DNA of 64,000 nt. Source: Deinococcus sp045062605. Lineage in GTDB: Bacteria > Deinococcota > Deinococci > Deinococcales > Deinococcaceae. Shown in pieces: positions 57,728-64,000 of this stretch (positions are counted from its first letter, which is position 1; each line of letters starts with the position of its first letter). The notes beneath the pieces were generated by a model, which ran no database searches, was not told where the DNA came from, and saw only the letters and a program-made list of their open reading frames with translations. The stretch covers positions 41,649 through 105,648 of the forward strand of contig NZ_JBJGDW010000003.1 of assembly GCF_045062605.1 (NCBI RefSeq), written 5' to 3'. Position numbers and translations under genes: made by a program.

Positions 57728-59308
57728 CTACTTCGCCAGCCAGGTGGCCTCGAAAATGTTGTTGCCCAGCGGAATCTGGTTGAAGCCCTTGACGTTGTTC
57801 AGCAGCGCCACCGCGTAAGGCGTCTCGAACAGGAAGATGGTGGGCGAAGCCGCCGCGTACAGGGTCTGAATCTGCCTGTACTGTGCGGCACGCTTGGTCT
57901 TGTCGGTTTCCTGCTGACTCTGGATGAACAACTTCTCGATGGCCGGATCGGTGAAGCCGGTATGCGCGGCCTCGGTGTCTCCGTTGACCGCGTAGTAGCC
58001 GGTGATCTCGCTGGGATCGGCGATGTCGTCCGTCCACGCGCCGGTCCGCATCTGGAAGTCGTTGGCGCGGTAACGGGCGGTTCTGGTGGCGGCGTCGAGC
58101 TGCTCGATTTTCAGGCGCACGCCCACCGCTCCCCACATCTGCTGGAGGGCCGTCGTCAGTGCCAAGTCATCGGCACTGCCAGAGATCGCCAGCGTAGTCA
58201 CCTCGAAGCCGTTCCCGTATCCGGCTGCCTTGAGCAGCGCTTTGGCTTTCTCGGGATCATAGTTGAAGCCCTTCTGTGCCGGATCGAACAGCGGCGTGCC
58301 CGACGACATGAACGACTTCATCGGCTTGCCGGTCCCGAAAGTCACGAGCTGGATCAGGGCGTCGCGGTTGACCGCGTAGTTCAGCGCCTGGCGCACTCGC
58401 ACGTCGCTCAGGGGATTGGCGCTGCCGTCCTTGAGCTTGGGGCGGTTGTTCATGATGATGTCGTTGACCTTGGTGGACGGGAACAGCACCATGTTGATCT
58501 TGGGACTGGCCTTGAGTTCGGCCACCCGGCTCAGCGGGATGAACTCCGCGCCCTGCAACTCCCCGGCCTGCAATTTCAGGATGCGGGTGTTGTCGTCGGG
58601 GATGATCTCGAAGCGCAGGGAGTCCAGATACGGCAGGGCCTTCTTGTCCTCTCCCATTTTCCAGTAGTAGGGGTTGCGCTTGAGGACCATGTACGAGCCG
58701 CGTTTCCATTCACTCAGCACAAAGGGGCCGGAGCCGACGGGCTTCTCGGCAAAGGCCTTGGCCTTCTCGGCGTCATTCTTGCCGGGGGCAGCGTTGAACA
58801 GCTTCTGCGGCATGATGCCGGTGTTGAACGTCGCCATCGCCGGGATGATCGAGGGATCAGGGTTCTTGAGGGTCACCGTGACCTTGTTGCCGCTGGCCGC
58901 CACGTTGGAAATCGAGCCGAGCAGGCCCACCCACGCGCCGTTGTCGGGGTTGCGGGCGCGGTCCAGGCTCCACTTCACGTCGGCGGAAGTGATCGGGCTG
59001 CCGTCTGCGAACTTGATGCCGGGGCGCAGCGTCATCGACAAGGTCTTGCCGTCCTTGGAGAGGCTATAGTTGCTCGCCAGCCCCGGCTGCACGCTCTTGC
59101 CGTCGGCAGTGGGCTGAAGCAGGGTGTCGTACAGGTTGGTCAGAATCCAGATGTCCAGATTGGCGTCGTTCAGCACCGGGTCCAAAAACAGCGAGTCGGC
59201 GTAGCGCCCGAAGGTCATCTGGCCTCCACGGGTGGCGGCGAACGCCTGACCCACGGTGAGTGCGGCGGCAAGGGATAAGGCAATACGAGACATTCTCTTC
59301 ACGTTCAT
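57728..59308 (-). CDS. Peptide-type ABC transporter substrate-binding protein (family 5)
   Basis: A 526-aa exported protein. ATG 59308 follows GGAGGTC and gives a signal peptide ending at QAFAA (about residue 25). The N-terminus of the mature protein (MTFGRYADSLFLDPVLND) and later blocks match SBP_bac_5. First gene of the operon; it captures the substrate for the DppBCDF-like transporter. Substrate unknown. Confidence 0.92.
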   Translation of the reverse strand: MNVKRMSRIALSLAAALTVGQAFAATRGGQMTFGRYADSLFLDPVLNDANLDIWILTNLYDTLLQPTADGKSVQPGLASNYSLSKDGKTLSMTLRPGIKFADGSPITSADVKWSLDRARNPDNGAWVGLLGSISNVAASGNKVTVTLKNPDPSIIPAMATFNTGIMPQKLFNAAPGKNDAEKAKAFAEKPVGSGPFVLSEWKRGSYMVLKRNPYYWKMGEDKKALPYLDSLRFEIIPDDNTRILKLQAGELQGAEFIPLSRVAELKASPKINMVLFPSTKVNDIIMNNRPKLKDGSANPLSDVRVRQALNYAVNRDALIQLVTFGTGKPMKSFMSSGTPLFDPAQKGFNYDPEKAKALLKAAGYGNGFEVTTLAISGSADDLALTTALQQMWGAVGVRLKIEQLDAATRTARYRANDFQMRTGAWTDDIADPSEITGYYAVNGDTEAAHTGFTDPAIEKLFIQSQQETDKTKRAAQYRQIQTLYAAASPTIFLFETPYAVALLNNVKGFNQIPLGNNIFEATWLAK

Positions 59309-59332
59309 AGGGAAGACCTCCAGTGTTGGGCA

Positions 59333-59354
59333 AGAACACCCGTTGATGTGTTCT
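59333..59354. promoter_or_regulatory. Candidate operator of the peptide operon
   Basis: Perfect dyad AGAACAC-N8-GTGTTCT at 59333-59354, 25 bp before the first gene. Further GTGTT half-sites flank it (near 59323 and 59366). On the minus strand a TTATAG close by could be the -10. Size and place suit the embedded GntR regulator. Confidence 0.5.
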
Positions 59355-59486
59355 AGGAGGCTATAACACCTGGGAGCAGAATGGAAGAGGTGGAACAGCG
59401 CGTTCCGGGTGGGGGAGAAGACATCGCAACTGATACCGGCTGCGATTGGAAGGTCCTCGTACGCCTGGGAATACAAATCGGACGCT

Positions 59487-59624
59487 TATACGGATTCCGT
59501 TTGTTTCGTGTAGGAATCGGAACAGCGCCGACCCCTCCATTCCACGCCCGGAACCCGTTTTTCTCCTGCTCGCTCTGCTCAGATTATGGGTGTTTTCAAC
59601 ACCCTCTAATCGGAGTCCGTATTG
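59487..59624 (+). repeat. Structured repeat, copy F (best-preserved)
   Basis: 138 bp. Left end TATACGGATTCCG and right end CGGAGTCCGTATT are inverted with one wobble. Stem 1 TCGG/CCGA and stem 2 GGGTGTT/AACACCC are intact. It ends about 25 bp before the ATG of the FAD oxidase gene and points the same way. Confidence 0.78.
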
Positions 59625-59648
59625 ATCCTCACATCAGTAAGGAGAAAT

Positions 59649-61043
59649 ATGACCACTTTGCAAGCCAAACCCGAAGCACTTGAACTCAGCGCCCTGCAAA
59701 CCCTGGTGCGCGGTGAACTGATTGGCCCCGACAGCGCAAATTACGACGAGGCCCGCGCCCTCTACAACGCCATGATCGACAAACGCCCGGCGCTGATCGT
59801 GCGCTGCACCGATGTCGCCGACGTGCAGGCGGGCCTGAAATTTGCCGCTGAACACGGCCTGAGGGTCGCCATTCGCGGCGGCGGTCACAACGGCGGCGGG
59901 CTGGGCAGCGTGGAGGGCGGTCTGGTCCTTGACCTCGCTCCCATGAACGGCGTGCGGGTGGACCCCCAGGCGCAAACCGTGCGGGTGGAGGGCGGCGCAA
60001 CCTGGGGGCAGGTGGACCACGCCACGCACGCCTTTGGGCTGGCGGTGCCGTCGGGCATCATCTCTACCACTGGCGTCGGTGGCCTGACGCTGGGCGGCGG
60101 TCTGGGCCACCTGTCGCGCAAGTACGGCCTGACCATCGACAACCTGCTGGAAGCCGATGTGGTGCTGGCGAGTGGCGAACTCGTGACCGCCAGCGCGGAG
60201 CAACACAGCGACCTGTTCTGGGCCATTCGCGGCGGTGGCGGCAACTTCGGCATCGTCACCTCATTCCTGTTCCGGGGGCAGCCGGTCAGTACTGTTGTCG
60301 GCGGGCCTACCCTGTGGACGCTGGATCAGGCTCCAGAAGTCATGCGCTGGTATCAGGACTTTATCCGGCACGCGCCCGAAGACCTGAATGGCTTCTTCGC
60401 CCTCATGACCGTACCGCCCGGTCCACCCTTTCCCGAGGAACTGCACTTCCAGAAAATGTGCGGTGTGGTGTGGTGCTACACCGGCCCGCAGGACAAGGCC
60501 GAGGAGGTTTTTGCGCCCATCCGCGAGTTCGGGCCGCCCGCGCTGTACGGCATTCACGACATGCCCTTTTCTGCCCTTCAGAGCGCCTTCGATGGCCTGT
60601 ATCCGCCGGGCCACCAGTGGTACTGGCGTGCGGATTTTGTCAAGGAGCTGTCCGACGAGGCCATTGAAAAGCACCTGGAACACGCCCGGACCCTGCCCAG
60701 CATGCTGTCTACCATGCACCTGTATCCTATCAACGGCGCGGCGCAGCGCGTGGGTCAGGATGAAACCGCCTGGAGCTACCGCGACGCCACCTGGGGTATG
60801 GTTATTGTAGGCGTGGATCCCGATCGGGCCAATGCCGGGACGATTAAGGACTGGTGCGTGAACTACTGGGAAGCAGTGCATCCGTACTCAATGGGCGGCG
60901 CGTACGTCAACATGATGATGGATGAGGGCCAGGAGCGCGTGCAGGCCGCCTACCGGGGCAATTACGAGCGCCTGTGCCAGATCAAGGGCAGGTATGACCC
61001 GGAGAACGTGTTCAGCGTCAATCAGAACATCCGGGCGAAGTAG
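59649..61043 (+). CDS. FAD-linked oxidase with BBE domain
   Basis: A 464-aa flavoprotein of the PCMH/BBE type. ATG 59649 follows AAGGAG; the TTG at 59622 is inside the repeat and rejected. RGGGHN with His80 is the likely site of covalent FAD attachment. The second attachment site found in bicovalent members is Ile138 here, not Cys. The C-terminal BBE segment ends with YDPENVFSVNQNI. Related enzymes oxidise sugars or alcohols with oxygen. There is no signal peptide. Substrate unknown. Confidence 0.88.
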   Translation: MTTLQAKPEALELSALQTLVRGELIGPDSANYDEARALYNAMIDKRPALIVRCTDVADVQAGLKFAAEHGLRVAIRGGGHNGGGLGSVEGGLVLDLAPMNGVRVDPQAQTVRVEGGATWGQVDHATHAFGLAVPSGIISTTGVGGLTLGGGLGHLSRKYGLTIDNLLEADVVLASGELVTASAEQHSDLFWAIRGGGGNFGIVTSFLFRGQPVSTVVGGPTLWTLDQAPEVMRWYQDFIRHAPEDLNGFFALMTVPPGPPFPEELHFQKMCGVVWCYTGPQDKAEEVFAPIREFGPPALYGIHDMPFSALQSAFDGLYPPGHQWYWRADFVKELSDEAIEKHLEHARTLPSMLSTMHLYPINGAAQRVGQDETAWSYRDATWGMVIVGVDPDRANAGTIKDWCVNYWEAVHPYSMGGAYVNMMMDEGQERVQAAYRGNYERLCQIKGRYDPENVFSVNQNIRAK

Positions 61044-61096
61044 GATCAAAGTTTATCCAGTCCCTCATCCAGTTCGGGTGGGGGCCTTTTCTGGCT

Positions 61097-61654
61097 TTAC
61101 GGCACTACGCTGAAAATCAGCGTGTCGCGCAGCCGTGCCGGAGCGTTCGCCGCTACCGCGTCGTTTCTGAAGGTAGCGTCCAGGGTGTATTCCAGCTTGC
61201 GGGGAATGCGGGCGCTGCGTTCGTTGGCGCTGTCGCACCGGATCTCGATGCGGCGCAGGCCCAGCGTCTTCAGGCCGAAGGTGGTCAGTGCCCCGGCCAC
61301 TTCCTGCGCGTAGCCCAGGCCGGTATGGGCGCTTGAAATCCAGTAGCCGATCTCGCCCTTGGGTACGCGCCAGTCCAGGGCGTGGAAGCCGCTGCTCCCG
61401 ATCAGTTCCGTTCCTGCCGCGTTCCAGACCAGCAGACGCAGTTCCTCGCGGGTGGCGTAGCGCTCCTCAGCCCTGCGCAGATTCTCGGCAGTCCCAGCCA
61501 GGTCAGCCGGTTCCTGCGCCCAGACCATCCATTTCTGGAGTTCGGGTAGCGAGACCTGAACCGCCCCGTGGAACGCTGCCGCATCTTTGGGCCGGGGAGC
61601 GCGCAGCAACAGGCGGGGTGTGCGGAGTTCGCTGGGGATTTGGGGGACGGTCAT
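61097..61654 (-). CDS. GNAT acetyltransferase, RimJ/RimL-like
   Basis: A 185-aa protein with LRTPRLLLRAPRPKDAAAF at the N-terminus and GLGYAQEVAGALTTFG for acetyl-CoA binding, typical of the RimJ/RimL branch. ATG 61654 is chosen; the longer frame adds a basic, unrelated stretch. The end converges with the FAD oxidase gene. Substrate may be a protein N-terminus or a small amine. Confidence 0.82.
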   Translation of the reverse strand: MTVPQIPSELRTPRLLLRAPRPKDAAAFHGAVQVSLPELQKWMVWAQEPADLAGTAENLRRAEERYATREELRLLVWNAAGTELIGSSGFHALDWRVPKGEIGYWISSAHTGLGYAQEVAGALTTFGLKTLGLRRIEIRCDSANERSARIPRKLEYTLDATFRNDAVAANAPARLRDTLIFSVVP

Positions 61655-61812
61655 GACGGCCAGGATACGGGGATGCCTACCGGTGCCGCCAATGCCAATT
61701 CCTTTCCTCTGGTGGGAGAGGGAGGGAGGCGCCAAACAACGGAAGGGTGAGGAATACAGGCGGGTACACCAAAGGTGAGACAGGTTGCCAGGGCTTGGGT
61801 CTCGCCTCCGCC

Positions 61813-62445
61813 TCAATTCAGCCGCGCGTCCGCCGGATTCACGCCGTATACCGCACCCCAGGGCCGATAGACGCTCTTGAGGGTATCCGTACTCACGGTC
61901 CTGCCGCCCACCTTGACGGTGCGCGTGATGACACTGGTCATGCCCTGCATCCCGGTGTCCAGCAGGCGGCGGCTGCCAGCGGCCACGCGGTCATCCGGAG
62001 TGTAGCTCGGCGCGGAGGGAGCAAGAAAACCGCTGATCACCGGATCACTGACCGTGACCTCGCGCCCGGTATTGGCCCCGAAGTCGTCAAAGCGCAGGCT
62101 CTGCTCAGCGCGGTTCCAACTGGCCTGGATGAACAGGTGCGCGCCCGTGTTGTTCTTGACCTTCAGGTTCTTGGACGGCGGATACACCGTGGCCTCGAAA
62201 CCCACCGGATCGTAGTACTTGACGCGGTGGCTGTGTTCGCTGCGGTCCGTGACGGGCAGCCCGGCGCTGTACAGCGCCCGGAAGATGGTGGTGCTGACCT
62301 GGCAGATGCCGCCGCCGTCCTCCTTGGCCAGCGTGCCACTGCTGATGATGAAGCCTGGCACGAACCCGGTGCTGGCGTCGATCTGACCGATTTCCTTGTT
62401 GAAATCGAACTCGTGGTCCGGCGCGATAAAAAAGTTATCCAGCCT
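61813..62445 (-). pseudogene. vanW-family gene, 5' part removed by insertion
   Basis: The reading frame encodes a VanW C-terminal region (APDHEFDFNKEIG, then GGGICQVSTTIFRALY and HSHRVKYYDPVG). It runs upstream without a start and meets a stop at about 62448, where insertion sequence DNA begins. The N-terminal half is missing from the window and may lie beyond the IS cluster. VanW proteins are linked to the cell envelope, but their role is unclear. Confidence 0.75.
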
Positions 62446-63030
62446 GTTTCAATGGTTCGGACAGTTTTTGAGAAAAACCATAGCCTTCCGATGGTGAGTC
62501 ATGCAAACGCCCTCAGTACCCAACACTTTTTAGAGGGACTTGAAATTCATCGTCCAGTACGCGAGAACAGAGCGTGTCTCCTCCCTCTCTAAAATCGCTG
62601 AGTCTGTGCCTCGTTTCTCATTTTTCCGAATACCGCAAACATCAGGTGGAGCTGCTCGCCCTGCTTGTCTTGGCGCTGATTCAGGCTAAGGATGTTCGCC
62701 ATGCCGCACTGGCCGAGCGTTGCTCTGGCAACGCTCGAACTCGCTCAATCATCCGCAAGATTGAGCGGTTCTTTCACTAGCATCCGCTGTCTCGACTGAA
62801 TGTCGCCCGACTGGTTCTGGCTTCGTTGCTGGATACCAAGCCCCGCGAATTCAGCCTGGATCGCACAAATTGGAAATTGGGTCTGACCGACGTGAATGTG
62901 CTGGTCCTGATTGTCCACTGGCGGGGTGCAGCTATATCACTACTCTTTGAGCTGTTGCCACATGGCGGCAACAGTGATACCGGGACTCGGCTGGCTCTGT
63001 TTGATGAGGTGTTCAGAGCGTGTTTATGAA
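62446..63030 (+). mobile_element. IS4-family insertion sequence remnant
   Basis: The left boundary is set by the break in vanW, and the right by the start of an IS5-like element at about 63031. The transposase is interrupted and cut. I could not define terminal inverted repeats, so both limits are approximate. Confidence 0.6.
62574..63029 (+). pseudogene. IS4-family transposase fragment with in-frame TAG
   Basis: Two segments in one frame: 62574-62780 (HQVELLALLVLALIQ, RSIIRKIERFFH) and 62781-63029 (HPLSRLNVARLVL, LDRTNWKLG, LLPHGGNSDTG). They are split by TAG at 62778-62780, where CAG would restore the frame. LDRTNW carries the first Asp of the DDE triad. The C-terminal half is missing. Confidence 0.75.
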
Positions 63031-63750
63031 GGGTCAGGTCCGGTGGCAAGCTTGAGGTGTGAAACGCAAGCCTGACTCATCGGACCTGACCCAAGCCCAG
63101 TTTAAACGGCTGGAACCGTTCCTGCCCGCTGCCAAACCCGGAGGGCGACCACGCAGCGTCGATCTGTGCGAGATACTGTGCGCGATCATGGACGTATTGC
63201 AGGGCGGTATTGCCTGGAGAAACCTACCGCATAACTTCTCAGCGTGGCAGACGGTGTATTCGTACTTTCGCCGTTTTGAAGCCGACGGTTCATGAGAGGC
63301 GATCAATCGCGTCTTGGTGCGAGAAAGCCGGAGAGCGGCAGGACGTGACCCGGAGCTAGGTGCAGGGATCATGGATGCACAAACGGTGCGCTGCGCCCTG
63401 CAAGCGGGGCTGCGTGGGGGAGGTGCAGAAAAGAAGACCAACGGGCGCAAGCAGCATATGTTGACCGTGTGCGTTGGGCCTCTTGCTGGTGGTGCTGATC
63501 ACAACGGGGAATATTCAGGACCGTGATGGTGGGAAAATGCTGATGCTGTATGCACGGAGGCGCTTTGTGCGCCTCCGTCATGTCTGGGCCGATGGCGGTT
63601 ATCTGGGCAAGCTGGTCACATGGACGCTGGAAACCCTGAACTGGACACTGGAAATCATCAAGCGCAGTGACAAGGCCAAAGGGTTTCAGGTGCTGACTCG
63701 CCGCTGGGTGGTGGAACGCTCATTGGCGTGGTTGACACGCTCACGTTGAC
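63031..63750 (+). mobile_element. IS5-family insertion sequence, decayed and truncated
   Basis: It begins at about GGGTCAGGTCCG (63031), which is repeated inverted at 63081-63092 inside the transposase start. The right end is missing because an IS3-type element begins at about 63750. It lies within the IS4 remnant. Confidence 0.6.
63059..63749 (+). pseudogene. IS5-family transposase, nonsense and frameshift mutations
   Basis: GTG 63059 opens a frame typical of IS5 transposases (LTQAQFKRLEPFLPA, GGIAWRNLPHNFSAWQTVY). TGA at 63293-63295 replaces an expected TGG. The frame resumes (IMDAQTV, first Asp) and then shifts by one base near 63474. The second frame holds DRDGGKMLM, WADGGYLGKL (second Asp) and VVERSLAWLTRSR (Glu), then ends early. 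Confidence 0.8.
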
Positions 63751-64000
63751 GTGACCCCTGTTTCTCGGTCCATTCCGATTGCGACAAGATGGGCAAGCTG
63801 GAGGCGCGATGAAAGGAAAACGGTATACCGAGCAGCAGATTCTGAGCATTCTCGAACAGGTTGATGCGGGCCAATCCCTGGCCGAGATGACACGACTTCA
63901 TGGCATCGCGGTCAGCACCATCTACCGCTGGAAGGCGAAGTATGGCGGAATGACGAAGGACGAAACCAAACGGTTTCGTCTGCTGGAAGAAGAAAATCGC
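63747..64000 (+). mobile_element. IS3-family insertion sequence, left end
   Basis: A likely left end (TGACGTGACCCC) starts where the IS5 transposase is cut. The orfA gene follows at 63809. The rest of the element is outside the window. Confidence 0.65.
63809..64000 (+). CDS. IS3-family transposase OrfA (partial at window edge)
   Basis: ATG 63809 follows GGAGGCGCG and the frame is open to base 64000 (64 codons). The helix-turn-helix DNA-binding region (QQILSILEQVDAG, HGIAVSTIYRWKAKYGG) and the leucine-zipper start (LLEEEN) match OrfA of IS3 elements, IS407-like group. It is the only transposase gene in the cluster without a visible mutation. OrfB is expected to follow. Confidence 0.85.
   Translation, partial: MKGKRYTEQQILSILEQVDAGQSLAEMTRLHGIAVSTIYRWKAKYGGMTKDETKRFRLLEEENR

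Noticed and set aside
57962..59278. Plus-strand frame of 438 aa opposite the peptide-binding protein
   Set aside because: Shadow frame; the minus-strand gene has a signal peptide, SD and family motifs.
59381..59683. A 100-aa frame before the FAD oxidase
   Set aside because: It runs through repeat copy F and out of frame with the oxidase; no coding features.

Overview
The window is a high-GC chromosomal segment that looks like a Deinococcus-type bacterium. This is inferred from composition, a bacterial alpha-2-macroglobulin with intact thioester motif, many GTG/TTG starts, ABC-transporter-dominated sugar and peptide metabolism, and small dispersed intergenic repeats plus decayed insertion sequences. 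No database search was possible. No tRNA, rRNA, CRISPR array or replication origin was seen.

Layout. (1) 1-4709 (+): a GMC oxidoreductase open at the left edge, a small ASRT-like protein and a GH15 glucoamylase. (2) 4797-14156 (-): two MalFG-type sugar permeases, a zinc alcohol dehydrogenase, a small secreted gluzincin-like protein, alpha-2-macroglobulin and a SorC-type regulator. (3) 14416-23268 (+): a complete glycerol ABC transporter operon glpSTPQUV, preceded by an 18-codon leader peptide, then glpD. The same spaced TGTTCA operator pattern lies in front of glpS and glpD. (4) 23376-25947 (+): a zinc-ribbon orphan, a solitary paaK and a GNAT acetyltransferase. (5) 26053-41528: a rhamnose locus. 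On the minus strand are the mutarotase, ABC transporter rhaTPQ-S and a second sugar isomerase. Diverging on the plus strand are a DeoR regulator, rhaI, the aldolase-dehydrogenase fusion rhaEW, rhaB and lutABC. Together these account for the path rhamnose to rhamnulose to rhamnulose-1-P to DHAP plus lactaldehyde to lactate to pyruvate. (6) 41964-46063 (-): a FadR-type regulator, peptide-type binding protein and two permeases without ATPases; an SDR at 46232-46993. (7) 47122-59308 (-): an eleven-gene peptide-type ABC operon with an embedded GntR regulator, creatininase-family hydrolase, ketopantoate-reductase-like enzyme, SDR, M20 dipeptidase and M32 carboxypeptidase, almost all joined by 4-bp overlaps. 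(8) 59649-61654: an FAD-linked oxidase and a GNAT protein. (9) 61813-64000: a vanW gene cut by insertion sequences nested in one another (IS4-like, then IS5-like, then IS3-like).

The two best candidates for something undescribed are these. First, a roughly 138-bp dispersed structured repeat (at least six copies plus an inverted partial) has inverted ends and two internal stems whose arms change together between copies; six of the seven copies point the same way as the adjacent operon. Second, the 47-59 kb operon looks like a self-regulated uptake and degradation pathway for a small amide or cyclic peptide-like compound whose substrate cannot be read from sequence.
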